64,000 nucleotides of DNA from Oscillibacter sp. (GTDB lineage: Bacteria > Bacillota > Clostridia > Oscillospirales > Oscillospiraceae), in contig JAAVHC010000006.1 in the NCBI GenBank assembly GCA_014799925.1, positions 1 through 64,000 on the forward strand. Direction: 5' to 3'. Shown piece after piece: positions 50,101 to 58,379 of the stretch. Made by a program: the position numbers and the translations under genes. The notes beneath the pieces were generated by a model. The model did no database searches, had not been told where the DNA came from, and was given only the letters and a program-made list of their open reading frames with translations. The stretch's first letter is position 1. Every line of letters starts with the position of its first letter.

Positions 50101-52899
50101 TCAGGGCAGGGGCGGCTCATCCGGCAGCGGCGGTTCCTCCGACTGATCGGACGGTTCCCCGCTGGGCTGGTCGTCGACAGACGGGGCCTCAACGGGATCG
50201 GAGGGCTCGCCCGGCCCGGTCTGCTGGCCGGAGTCCGGATTCTCCTGTCCGTAGCCGGGCAGAACGCTGTTGGGGTCAAAGGGGCCTACCGGCCACTGAT
50301 AACCCGGGTCGCCCGGCAGAGGCTCGCCCTCGTTCTCCTCCGGCAGAGGGGCCTCGGGCACATAGTTCTCGTCGTGAATGGGGCAGGGGTCTTTGGCGGA
50401 GAAATAGGACCAATGGGCGTCGCTGTCCTCCGCCAGGATGATGGACTCGTCGGGCCGGTTCAGGTGCTCGCGGCCGGAGAGCATCACCCGCGTGGTGACC
50501 GTGTCCTCCGGGCAGAAAAGTCCCGCCGGGTAGATCTCGCCGGTGGCGGGATCGGTGCAGATCTGCACCTCGATATGGCAGGCGCAGGTTTCCTTGGGGG
50601 CGGCGCTGGACTGGATCTCCACGGAGATGACCCGGCTGCCCCGGTAGTCCTCAGAGCAGAGCTCGCCGGGCTTCAGGCCGCAGTCGGCGCAGACCTGCAC
50701 GGTGGTGATGCCCTCGGGCCTGTCCGGGAAGGACTTGTTCTCCAGCCCCTCGTGGAGAGGCTCCATGACCTTGTTCCAGATGACGGCGGCGGGGTTGCCC
50801 CTGGCCGTGATCTTCTCGTCCTTGTCCCGGTAGCCGATCCAGACGGCGGCGGTGTAGTAGGGGGTGTAGCCCACGAAATAGCGGTCAAAGTTGTTGGAGG
50901 TGGTGCCGGTCTTGCCGGCGATGGTCATGCCGTCAAACCGGGCGGCGGTGCCGGTGCCCTCGGTGACCACGCTGCGCAGCATCTTGTTCATCAGGTACGC
51001 GGTGGTCTCCTTCATGGCGGGCCAGGAGCGCACGCCGGAGTCGTTGTCCACCACCACCTCGGTGCGGTCGTTGTTCCAGATCCTGGTGACCAGGCGGGGC
51101 TTGGTGTAGATGCCCTGGTTGACGAAGGCGCTGTAGGCCGCCGCCATCTCCACCGTGGTCACGCCGTAGGTCAGGCCGCCCATGGCCAGGGGGCCCGCGT
51201 CAATGTCCGCGGGGTCCAGATCAAAGCCCAGGTTGCTCTCCATGAACTCGAAGGACCGGGCGTAGGTGAGCTTTTGCAGCGTCCGGACGGATATGGTGTT
51301 CAGGGACTTGGTCACGGCGAAGCTCACCGGGCGGTAGCCGGAGTAGCCGCCGGGCGTATTGGTGCCAACCTCGGAGTTGCGGGGCCATCCGTTGTCCCGG
51401 AGGACGGTGTTGACGGGATAGTCGTCAACAATGCTGCCGGGGGAAATCACGTCATAGTCGATGGCGGGAGCATAGACGCTGACGGGCTTGATGGCGCTGC
51501 CGGGCTTCCGGCGGGAGGTGGCCAGATTCAGCTCCCGGTTCGCGGTCTTCTGCCCCACGCCGCCGGCCATGGCCTTCACGTCCCCGGTGTAGGGGTCGAT
51601 GATGGTAATGGCGGAGGCCAGGGGCGTGCCTTCATTGGAGGGATAGTCAAAATTGGAGAGGTCCTGGTAGACGTTGTCCACCGCGGCCTGGACAGCGGGG
51701 TCGAAGGTGGTCTCAATGTGATACCCCATGCGGTAGAGGAACTTGGAGGCGTCCTCGCGGCTGTAGCCCTTCTGCTCCACCAGCAGGTCGATGGCCTCGT
51801 TGATGGCCGCGTCCTGGAACCAGGTGTTGAACCTGCTGGCGGCGGCCTGCTCCTCCGCGCCGCCCTCCGCGCCGCTCTCCTCGCCCTCCTCTTCACCCTC
51901 CGGGTCCGGATCGGGTTCGGGGACCTCCAGGCCGTGGATGGCCTTATATTCGTCGGTGTCGGTGAAGAGGAGCTTTTCCGCCTTGGCGGCCTTGTAGGTG
52001 TCCTCGTCGATCATCTCCTGGTCCAGCATTGCCTTCAGGATGATCTCCTGGCGTTCCTTATTGAAGTCCCGGGGAGTCTTGATGGTGCCGTCCTTCTGCG
52101 TCCACTCCGCCTTATGGAAGGGGTCGTAGAGGGAGGGGTTGTTGGTGATGCCGATGATGCAGGCGCTCTCCGCCAGATCCAGCTCGGACACGTCCTTGCC
52201 GAAGAAGGTCTTGGCGGCGGTCTGGATGCCGGAGCAGCCCGCGCCGAAGTAGACCCGGTTGAGGTAATCGGTGATGATGTCCTCCTTGCTGGTGTACTTC
52301 TCGTACTCCAGGGCACGGAAGATCTCGCGGAATTTCCGCTTGACGGTGACCTCGGTGTCCTGATACTTATCCCGCAGCACCTGCTGGGTGATGGTGGAGC
52401 CGCCACGGGTATTTCCTCTGAACAGGGTGTCCCGGATGGAGGCGGCGGTGCCGATCCAGTCCACGCCGCTGTGCGTCCAGAAGCGCTTGTCCTCAATGGC
52501 CACCAGGGCCTGCACCAGATGTTCGGGCAGGTCCTCGTACTCGATGAGCTCCCGGTTGCCGCCGCCGGTCTCCTCGCTGTTGTCGTAGAGGGTCAGCATG
52601 GCGTTTCCGTTGGCGTCGTACATGGTGGACGCCAGGGCCAGCTGCCGCTCCTCCGCCGAGACAAAGCCCAGGGAGGGGATGAGGGTCGTGTCCACGTAGG
52701 TCATGAAGATCTTGAAGAAGATGCCCGTGGTCAGCACGCCGATGACGCACAGGGTGAACAGCGTCAGAAAGATCCAGCCGATGGTCTTGGCAATGATCCG
52801 GCCGACGGAGACCTTTTTCTTCTTTTTTTGCCGGATGGGCACCACGCTGCCGCCGTCCGGCGTCTGTCCGGCCGACATCCCATTATAATTGTAATCCAT
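50101..52899 (-). CDS. Class A penicillin-binding protein (PBP1A type)
   Basis: This 932-residue bifunctional enzyme has a membrane anchor (36-66) after a KKKKK stretch. The GT51 glycosyltransferase shows AIEDKRFWTHSGVD and RGGSTITQQVLRDKYQ, a middle acidic linker (PDPDPEGEEEGEESGAEGG) interrupts, and the transpeptidase carries RKPGSAIKP (active Ser), KSLNTISV (SxN) and AGKTGTT (KTG). A C-terminal extension of about 200 residues is Cys-rich (CADCGLKPGELC, CACHIEVQIC) and then Pro/Glu-rich. It polymerizes and cross-links peptidoglycan outside the membrane. Confidence 0.95.
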   Translation of the reverse strand: MDYNYNGMSAGQTPDGGSVVPIRQKKKKKVSVGRIIAKTIGWIFLTLFTLCVIGVLTTGIFFKIFMTYVDTTLIPSLGFVSAEERQLALASTMYDANGNAMLTLYDNSEETGGGNRELIEYEDLPEHLVQALVAIEDKRFWTHSGVDWIGTAASIRDTLFRGNTRGGSTITQQVLRDKYQDTEVTVKRKFREIFRALEYEKYTSKEDIITDYLNRVYFGAGCSGIQTAAKTFFGKDVSELDLAESACIIGITNNPSLYDPFHKAEWTQKDGTIKTPRDFNKERQEIILKAMLDQEMIDEDTYKAAKAEKLLFTDTDEYKAIHGLEVPEPDPDPEGEEEGEESGAEGGAEEQAAASRFNTWFQDAAINEAIDLLVEQKGYSREDASKFLYRMGYHIETTFDPAVQAAVDNVYQDLSNFDYPSNEGTPLASAITIIDPYTGDVKAMAGGVGQKTANRELNLATSRRKPGSAIKPVSVYAPAIDYDVISPGSIVDDYPVNTVLRDNGWPRNSEVGTNTPGGYSGYRPVSFAVTKSLNTISVRTLQKLTYARSFEFMESNLGFDLDPADIDAGPLAMGGLTYGVTTVEMAAAYSAFVNQGIYTKPRLVTRIWNNDRTEVVVDNDSGVRSWPAMKETTAYLMNKMLRSVVTEGTGTAARFDGMTIAGKTGTTSNNFDRYFVGYTPYYTAAVWIGYRDKDEKITARGNPAAVIWNKVMEPLHEGLENKSFPDRPEGITTVQVCADCGLKPGELCSEDYRGSRVISVEIQSSAAPKETCACHIEVQICTDPATGEIYPAGLFCPEDTVTTRVMLSGREHLNRPDESIILAEDSDAHWSYFSAKDPCPIHDENYVPEAPLPEENEGEPLPGDPGYQWPVGPFDPNSVLPGYGQENPDSGQQTGPGEPSDPVEAPSVDDQPSGEPSDQSEEPPLPDEPPLP

Positions 52900-53212
52900 A
52901 ACAGGGATTTACCTCCTTTTCCAGGTATAAGGATACGCGCGGTATACAGCAGGAAGGCAAAAACAACCCATACGATATACCAATTTATAGTATAACACAG
53001 CTTGTCAACCGGAGAAAGGGGAAAATTTCGGGGAAATACGTCAAATTTCTGCGGCGGATGACAAATTTCTTCATAAAATACAAAAAGGAAGGGAGGAAAT
53101 CGTCAAAATGTCATAGCGAAACCCTCTTGCAATTTTGCGCAAAAACGGTTACACTATAGAAGCAGGCGGGAGACCGCTCCCGCCGGAGAACAGAGCAGGG
53201 GAGGAAGCGGCT
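52900..53212. other. Intergenic region between divergent genes
   Basis: It holds the leader of the PBP gene (a TTGACA lies near 53006 on the minus strand, but its -10 partner is unclear) and the promoter of the DUF1292 gene. No small gene or RNA is evident. Confidence 0.45.
53127..53155 (+). promoter_or_regulatory. Promoter of the DUF1292 gene
   Basis: TTGCAA (53127-53132) and TACACT (53150-53155) are 17 bp apart. Confidence 0.65.
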
Positions 53213-53497
53213 ATGAGCGACGAATACGGTCCCGATTTTATCACCGTGACGGATGAGGACGGCAACGACATAGAACTGGAGCTGCTGGACGTATTGGAGC
53301 ACAACGGGCAAACCTATCTGGCCTTCTTCCCCGCCGTGCCGGAGGAGGCCGACGAAGACAGCGATGAGTACGGCATGGTGATCCTGAAGTCCATTACGGA
53401 GAACGGCGAGGAGCTGCTCTCCACCCTGGACAGCGAGGAGGAGCTGACGGAGGTGTACGACCTGTTCATGGAGATGCTGTTCCAGGACGAGGAGTGA
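53213..53497 (+). CDS. DUF1292 family protein
   Basis: This 94-residue acidic protein starts MSDEYGPDFITVTDEDGNDI and contains YLAFFPAVPEEADEDSDEYG and the C-terminal LTEVYDLFMEMLFQDEE, as in YrzB-like DUF1292 proteins of Firmicutes, whose function is unknown. GGGAGG precedes ATG 53213. The 6S RNA gene follows about 30 bp after its stop. Confidence 0.88.
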   Translation: MSDEYGPDFITVTDEDGNDIELELLDVLEHNGQTYLAFFPAVPEEADEDSDEYGMVILKSITENGEELLSTLDSEEELTEVYDLFMEMLFQDEE

Positions 53498-53527
53498 CCG
53501 CCTCCGGACGGAAATCAATCGTAAATA

Positions 53528-53733
53528 GAGTGCCCTGCGGGGTGCGTGATGAGTCTTTCATTAACCCACATTTTGTTATAAGGGACGCTGGTTCATTGTC
53601 TGGTTTGCAGGCCTCCCGGCTGCCACTCTCGCGGTTGGAAGTTGGAAGCAGTAAAGGGCAATGCAGGCGACCCACCTGCCTTATATGTGCAGGTTATAAC
53701 AAGGCTCACACGGCCGCTGCGGGGCTACTTTTT
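53528..53733 (+). ncRNA. ssrS: 6S RNA (SsrS)
   Basis: About 200 nt with no coding potential show the Firmicutes 6S pattern. The closing stem GTGCCCTGC/GCGGGGCTAC joins the ends. Inside are CATTAACCCACATTTTGTT, AAGGGACGCTGG, TTTGCAGGCCTCC, GGAAGCAGTAAAGGGCAATG and CCTGCCTTATATGTGCAGG. TTTTTT follows at 53729-53734. 6S RNA mimics an open promoter and binds sigma-A RNA polymerase in stationary phase. Recognition is from memory of the family. Confidence 0.8.
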
Positions 53734-53782
53734 TCTCGAAGGGAAGCGGCGGGCCGCTTCCCTTCAAAATGGGAGAAAAATT

Positions 53783-54898
53783 ATGATGCTGACATATGCG
53801 ATTCCCTGCCTGTTCGGGCTGGAGGGCCTGGTGGGCGACGAGGTCCGGCGGCTGAGACTGACGGACGTGCAGGTGGAAAACGGCCGGGTGCTGTGCCGCG
53901 GCGCACAGGCCGACCTGCCAAGACTGAATGTGAATCTGCGCTGCGGGGAGCGGGTGCTCCTGGTCCTTGCCTCCTTCCCCGCCAGGAGCTTCGAGGCCCT
54001 GTTTCAGGGGACGGCGGCGGCGCCCTGGGAGGAATTCGTGCCCCGGGACGGCCAGTTCCCGGTGAAGGGACATGCCCTGGATTCCCAGCTGCACTCCGTG
54101 CCCGACTGCCAGAAGATCATCAAGAAGGCGGCGGCGGAGCGGCTGGGCCGGGCATACGGGCTGAACCGCCTGCCTGAAACCGGCGCGAAATATCAGATCC
54201 AGTTCGCCATTATGAAGGACCAGTGTACGCTGTATCTGGACACCAGCGGCCCCGGCCTGCACAAGCGGGGCTACCGCGCGGCAGGGGTGGAAGCCCCCCT
54301 GCGGGAGACGCTGGCGGCGGCCATGGTGACCCTCAGCCGCTACCGGGGAAAGGACCCCTTCCGGGACCCCTTCTGCGGGTCCGGCACCATCGCCATCGAG
54401 GCGGCGCTGATCGCAAGAAACCGGGCCCCCGGCCTGGATCGGGCCTTCGACGCCCAGAAGTGGGCCTGGCTGGACGGCAGATACTGGCTGGACGCCGCCG
54501 GCGAGGCGATGGATCGGGAATTTGACGGGACCTACGACATCCGGGGCGGGGACATCGACCCCAGGGCGGTGCGCATTGCCAGAGAAAACGCGGCGAAGGC
54601 CGGGGTGGACGATATCGTCCGGTTTGACGCATCGGACGTGAAAGACTTCCGCTGCGCCGGCGAATACGGGCAGATCGTGACCAATCCGCCCTACGGCGAG
54701 CGGCTGCTGGAAAAGGAAGAGGCGGAAGCGCTGTACCGCGCTTTTGGGGAAGTCTATCGTCATGTGCCGCCGAAGTGGCGGACGCTGGTGATCACCAGCC
54801 ACCCGGAGTTTGAACGCTTTTTTGGCCGGAAGGCGGAGAAGAGGCGGAAGCTCTATAATGGGATGATCAAATGTGAGCTGTATCAGTTCGCGAGATGA
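53783..54898 (+). CDS. THUMP-domain rRNA methyltransferase (RlmL/YpsC type)
   Basis: This 371-residue protein has an N-terminal ferredoxin-like/THUMP region (1-165: YAIPCLFGLEGLVGDEVRRL, and LHSVPDCQKIIKKAAAERLG) and a SAM-dependent methyltransferase domain with DPFCGSGTIAIEAAL (motif I), GGDIDPRAVRIARENA and the catalytic VTNPPYGERL. It probably makes m2G in 23S rRNA (position 2445 by analogy). The C-terminal RlmK half of the E. coli fusion is absent, as in most Firmicutes. ATG 53783 has GGGAG upstream. Confidence 0.9.
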   Translation: MMLTYAIPCLFGLEGLVGDEVRRLRLTDVQVENGRVLCRGAQADLPRLNVNLRCGERVLLVLASFPARSFEALFQGTAAAPWEEFVPRDGQFPVKGHALDSQLHSVPDCQKIIKKAAAERLGRAYGLNRLPETGAKYQIQFAIMKDQCTLYLDTSGPGLHKRGYRAAGVEAPLRETLAAAMVTLSRYRGKDPFRDPFCGSGTIAIEAALIARNRAPGLDRAFDAQKWAWLDGRYWLDAAGEAMDREFDGTYDIRGGDIDPRAVRIARENAAKAGVDDIVRFDASDVKDFRCAGEYGQIVTNPPYGERLLEKEEAEALYRAFGEVYRHVPPKWRTLVITSHPEFERFFGRKAEKRRKLYNGMIKCELYQFAR

Positions 54899-55416
54899 TT
54901 CCCGCCGGCCGCGCGGCGGAACCGGCTTGCTTCTGCATGATAGACCGGGGCTACGCGTCCCGGAGCCCGCAGGTACTTTTTGTGTGAACAAAAAGTACCC
55001 AAAAAATCACTTAAACCTACGGTTTAAGAATCCCTTATTTTTATTTTGTTTGCGCCCGCGGCTCGGCCTGTCTGGTCTACCACACTGCCGGCCGCTGCGC
55101 TCCTCTCCCGCGTCTATTTCAGTGTGGTTGTCGGCAAACCCTACCGTATTGCTTCGGGGACTCCCGGCGATGGTGTGCACCGATTGGAGCGGCAGCTTAG
55201 CTCCCTCTGACTATCGTTAGGACCCGTGGGTAGACGAACAAACCGGCGCGTTCTGATACGCACGACCAGGAGAATCAACGCACCGCGTTGTGCTAATAAG
55301 CAAAAACATTCGGGGATTCTCAAGGGGTCCTGACCCCTTGAGCGTGCTTTTGGATACTTTTCCCACGAGGGAAAAGTATCACCCCGCCCCCCAGGGGCAA
55401 AGGAGGATAGAAAACA
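54899..55416. repeat. Intergenic long repeat, copy D
   Basis: From about 54940 to 55260: GGGGCTACGCGTCCCGGAG, a hairpin with GGTACTTTTTGTG arms (54969-54998), CTTAAACCTACGGTTTAAG, then TTTGTTTGCGCCCGCGGCTC and the shared block up to GTGGGTAGACGAACAA (55227-55243). A second hairpin with GATACTTTTCCCA arms lies at 55353-55381, before rbfA. No gene is seen. Confidence 0.7.
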
Positions 55417-55809
55417 ATGGCAAGCAATCGAATCGGAAGAATCAACGAAGAAATCCAAAGAGAACTGGCAAACCTTCTGCGGACCGTCAAGGACCCACGC
55501 CTTCAGAGCGGGCTGGTGACCATCACCCACGTGGACACCACCAGCGACCTCCGCTACGCGAAAATCTATATCAGCGCGCTGAACAAGGAGCAGGAGAAGG
55601 ATATGATGAAGGGGCTGAAATCCGCCTCCGGCTATCTCCGCCGGGAGCTGGGGGCCGCCCTGCGGCTCCGCTATACCCCGGAGCTCCAGTTTGCCGCGGA
55701 CGACTCCATTCAGCAGGGAGCCCATATCCTGGAGATGCTCCGGGACCCCAACGTGGTCAAGCCCGCCAATCCCGCCAACGAGCATATCATTCTGGAGGAC
55801 GAGCCATGA
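55417..55809 (+). CDS. rbfA: Ribosome-binding factor A
   Basis: This 130-residue protein helps mature the 30S subunit by binding near helix 1 of 16S rRNA. It shows NRIGRINEEIQRELANLLRT, VKDPRLQSGLVTITHVDTTS, LRYAKIYISALN, and LRRELGAALRLRYTPELQFA. AAAGGAGG precedes the ATG. Its stop overlaps the nrnA start (ATGA). The usual nusA-infB partners are not beside it. Confidence 0.95.
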   Translation: MASNRIGRINEEIQRELANLLRTVKDPRLQSGLVTITHVDTTSDLRYAKIYISALNKEQEKDMMKGLKSASGYLRRELGAALRLRYTPELQFAADDSIQQGAHILEMLRDPNVVKPANPANEHIILEDEP

Positions 55810-56765
55810 GCCGGATCACCGTCCAGGAGGCCGCCGCCCTGCTGCGGCGGCAGGACAATGTGCTGATTCTGACCCACCGCCGCCCCGACGGGGACACCAT
55901 CGGCTGCGCGGCGGCGCTGTGCCGGTCTCTGCGGCAGCTGGGAAAAAGGGCCTTTCTGCTGCGGAATCCGGACGTTACGGCGGTCAACGCCGTGTACGCC
56001 GGGGAACTGTGGGCGGAGGACGGCTGGACGCCGGATTTTGTCGTGTCGGTGGACATCGCCGCAAAGAGCCTGTTTTTCCCGGCGGCGGAGACATATTTCG
56101 ACCAGATCGGTCTGGCGGTGGACCACCATCCGTCTTTTGAGGGGTTCGGGCGAGACCAGTGCGTGGACGCCTCGCGGGCGGCCTGCGGGGAGATCGTATA
56201 CGAAATCTGCCGGGAGCTGGGGGAGATCACCCCGAAGATCGCCCTGCCCCTGTACGCCGCCGTATCTACGGATACGGGCTGCTTCGCCTATGCCAACACC
56301 ACCGCCAACACCCACCGGGTGGCCGCGGCGCTGCTGGAGACCGGCATTGACTATTTTTCGGTGAACAAGCGGCATTTCCGCACCAAAAGCCGCAGGCGCA
56401 TCGCCATCGAGGCGGAGCTGATGGGCAGCGCGGAATTCTTCCACGAGGGCCGGGGCGTATTCCTTGCCGTGCCGCTGTCCATGATGGAGCGGACGGGCGC
56501 CACGGAGGACGACCTGGAGGACATCTCCTCCCTGGCGGGCATCATCGAGGGCGTGGACTGCGGCGCGGTGCTGCGGGAGCTGCGTCCGGATGAGTGGAAG
56601 CTGAGCCTCCGCACCGGAGCCGGCGGGCGGGTCAACGCGACCCGGGTCTGCGCCCTGCTGGGCGGCGGCGGACATGCCATGGCCGCCGGAGCCACGCTGA
56701 AAGGAACCCTGGAGCAGGTCAAGGCCCGGACGCTGGCGGCAGTGGATCAGGTCAAGCGGGATTGA
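55806..56765 (+). CDS. nrnA: DHH/DHHA1 phosphoesterase (NrnA-like)
   Basis: This 319-residue enzyme has DHH motifs VLILTHRRPDGDTIGCAAAL, VSVDIAAKSLF, VDHHPSFEGF and STDTGCFAYANTTANTHRVA, and the DHHA1 motif GGGGHAMAAGATLKG. Such proteins degrade nanoRNA/pAp or cyclic dinucleotide products in the cytoplasm. It is cotranslated with rbfA (4-bp overlap), the conserved rbfA-nrnA order of Firmicutes; truB is not adjacent. Confidence 0.92.
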   Translation: MSRITVQEAAALLRRQDNVLILTHRRPDGDTIGCAAALCRSLRQLGKRAFLLRNPDVTAVNAVYAGELWAEDGWTPDFVVSVDIAAKSLFFPAAETYFDQIGLAVDHHPSFEGFGRDQCVDASRAACGEIVYEICRELGEITPKIALPLYAAVSTDTGCFAYANTTANTHRVAAALLETGIDYFSVNKRHFRTKSRRRIAIEAELMGSAEFFHEGRGVFLAVPLSMMERTGATEDDLEDISSLAGIIEGVDCGAVLRELRPDEWKLSLRTGAGGRVNATRVCALLGGGGHAMAAGATLKGTLEQVKARTLAAVDQVKRD

Positions 56766-56848
56766 CCGGGAACAGGAAAATACCAGTTGTCATATTGCGG
56801 CGGATGTGGTAAGATAAGCAAAACAGGGTGAGAGGATCAGAGAAAACT

Positions 56849-57598
56849 ATGGACAATCATATTTTTCGCAGCGCGGCGTTGGGATTCAACCGTCAGGATG
56901 TCATGGAGTATATCGAGAAAACCCAGAAAGAGGCGGAGGCCAATGCCGCGGACCTGTCGCAGAAATTGGACGAGGCCCTGAACGAGCTGGCGGACCTGCG
57001 CCTTCGGCTGGAAGAGCGGTCCGGGGAAGCGGACCGGCTGAGCCACGAGCTGGAGGAGAGCCGCCGGCAGTATGAGGAGACGCTGGAGGCCCGGGAAGCC
57101 CTGGAACAGGACGCGGCCCGGCAAAGTGAGAGCGTCCGGACGCTGACCGAAGAGCGGGACCGGCTGGCCGGTCAGGTGAGCGGACTCACCTGTCAGAGCG
57201 AGGCCCTGCGCCAGGAGAAGGAGAAGCTGGCCCAGCTGCAGCTGGATGCCCACCGTCAGGCGGACGAGCTGCTGGCCCGGACCCAGGCGGAAGTGGACCT
57301 GCGCCTGGCCGAGGCCCAGAGCCGCGCCGAGGGATTGATCAGCGCCGCCAGCGCCCAGGCGTCCGATACCGTCGCCGAAGCGGAGGCCAGACGGGATGAG
57401 CTGCTGCGGGAGATGGAGGCGCGGATCAACCGCTCCGTGCAGCACTGCGGCGAACTGTTCGATATCTGCCAGCGCACCTCCTCCCGCGTTATCAGCGAGC
57501 TGCAAAAGATGAGTTCAGCCAATTCCGAACTGCCCGCCAGCCTGAACAGCCTCCAGAGCAGTTTGGCGGAGCTGCTGGAAAAGGCAAAAGAGCGTTAA
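56849..57598 (+). CDS. DivIVA-like coiled-coil protein
   Basis: This 249-residue protein starts MDNHIFRSAALGFNRQDVME followed by YIEKTQKEAE, the F-N-R-x-D-V-xx-Y lipid-binding motif of DivIVA/GpsB-type proteins. Residues 30-220 form a long coiled coil (RLEERSGEADRLSHELEESR, AEAQSRAEGLISAASAQASD). It should bind curved membrane and organize division or polar proteins. It differs from GpsB in length. The ribosome-binding site is weak, and an in-frame GTG 56828 is an alternative start. Confidence 0.8.
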   Translation: MDNHIFRSAALGFNRQDVMEYIEKTQKEAEANAADLSQKLDEALNELADLRLRLEERSGEADRLSHELEESRRQYEETLEAREALEQDAARQSESVRTLTEERDRLAGQVSGLTCQSEALRQEKEKLAQLQLDAHRQADELLARTQAEVDLRLAEAQSRAEGLISAASAQASDTVAEAEARRDELLREMEARINRSVQHCGELFDICQRTSSRVISELQKMSSANSELPASLNSLQSSLAELLEKAKER

Positions 57599-57624
57599 GA
57601 CCGCCTGCGCATCGCAGTTGGGAA

Positions 57625-57653
57625 TTGACAAACGCCGGACTATCCGGTATAAT
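57625..57653 (+). promoter_or_regulatory. Promoter of the tRNA-Arg region
   Basis: TTGACA (57625-57630) and TATAAT (57648-57653) are 17 bp apart, upstream of the degenerate tRNA copies. Confidence 0.85.
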
Positions 57654-57694
57654 ACATACCCGGGGGGCGGCACACGCCGCCCCGCCATCTCCCT

Positions 57695-57752
57695 GCGCAG
57701 TTCATCAGGATGGAGTGTCCGCCTCCTAAGCGGTAGCAGGAACGCTTCCCCA
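57695..57752 (+). pseudogene. Degenerate tRNA-Arg(CCT), copy 1
   Basis: The D-arm-like GCAGTTCATCAGGATGGAGT and a perfect anticodon arm CCGCCTCCTAAGCGG (anticodon CCT) are kept, but the T arm and acceptor stem are lost. It aligns with the intact gene at 57900-57976. Confidence 0.65.
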
Positions 57753-57786
57753 AAATCGAATAACCAGTGCATACAAGTGAATAAGC

Positions 57787-57895
57787 CTCCGTAGCTCAGC
57801 AGGATAGAGCGTTCGCCTCCTAAGCACACATAGGTTCATCCGCTTTTTTCGTTGGATGCGGATTGCCGCTGGTTCAAGTTCAGTCGTACAAGTCA
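57787..57895 (+). pseudogene. Degenerate tRNA-Arg(CCT), copy 2, with intron-like insertion
   Basis: GCCTCCGTAGCTCAGCAGGA, TAGAGCG and the anticodon loop CTCCTAA are kept. About 34 extra nt (from about 57826) containing a hairpin (ATCCGC...GGAT) follow the loop directly. The 3' anticodon stem GCGGA, TTGCC and the T arm GCTGGTTCAAGTTCAG come after the insertion. The 3' acceptor strand is missing. Confidence 0.65.
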
Positions 57896-57899
57896 ATAA

Positions 57900-57976
57900 G
57901 CCCTGATAGCTCAGATGGATAGAGCGACCGCCTCCTAAGCGGTAGGCCGCTGGTTCGAATCCAGTTCAGGGTGCCA
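57900..57976 (+). tRNA. tRNA-Arg(CCT)
   Basis: A complete 77-nt tRNA: acceptor GCCCTGA/TCAGGGT (the first pair is G-U), D arm TAGCTCAGATGGATAGAGC, anticodon loop CTCCTAA (anticodon CCT), T arm GCTGGTTCGAATCCAGT and encoded CCA. It is the last of three tandem copies and the likely attachment site of the island to its right. The G-U first pair could stem from exchange during integration. Confidence 0.92.
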
Positions 57977-57981
57977 GAGTA

Positions 57982-58038
57982 AGCGTCAATTTTGTTTGAT
58001 TTTCGGCTTGGAAATCAAGAAATTGGCGCTTTTTCTTT
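57982..58038 (+). terminator. Terminator after tRNA-Arg
   Basis: AGCGTCAATTTT... pairs with AAATTGGCGCT (57982-58031, one G-U pair) and is followed by TTTTCTTTTTT. Confidence 0.7.
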
Positions 58039-58090
58039 TTTGAAAATCTATTGGCATTTTGGAGGAAACCTGCACTTTGACGATAAGGCT

Positions 58091-58282
58091 TATTAGCAAG
58101 CCTATTAGCAGACTTCACCCAACCCATATGCGTATCAAAAAAGAGCAAGTCCTCTCTGTTCTGCCACAAATACCTGTTTCCGGCTCCCTGCTAATAAAAT
58201 TAGCAGGGATTTTGCTTTTTCGGGGTAAAAAATCACCCTCCTGCTAATTCGAGAAAAAAGTACCCCCTTGATTTTGCTAATC
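58091..58282. repeat. Cluster of TTAGCA/TGCTAA sites
   Basis: Six copies of the 6-bp core occur: TATTAGCA at 58091 and 58103, TGCTAATA at 58189, AATTAGCA at 58198, TGCTAATT at 58242 and TGCTAATC at 58275. The middle pair forms a hairpin. The cluster is 120-300 bp from the tRNA end, where integrase arm sites lie. Confidence 0.55.
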
Positions 58283-58379
58283 TCAAATGCGGATGATTTG
58301 AGTTCAACATTGTAGACAAGCGCAAATAGCCCAAGAGAGTTGTCGGTGATGGCAACTCTTTTTTTGCGCCTTGAAAAAA

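Noticed and set aside
50374-52995. 873-codon plus-strand frame opposite the PBP gene
   Set aside because: Antisense shadow of a gene with GT51 and transpeptidase motifs.
57787-57895. Functional tRNA with a self-splicing or protein-spliced intron
   Set aside because: The 3' acceptor strand does not pair with the 5' strand even after removal of the insertion, and group I introns are far longer.
58091-58282. CRISPR-like array in the TTAGCA cluster
   Set aside because: Units are only 6-8 bp, spacing is irregular and orientation varies.
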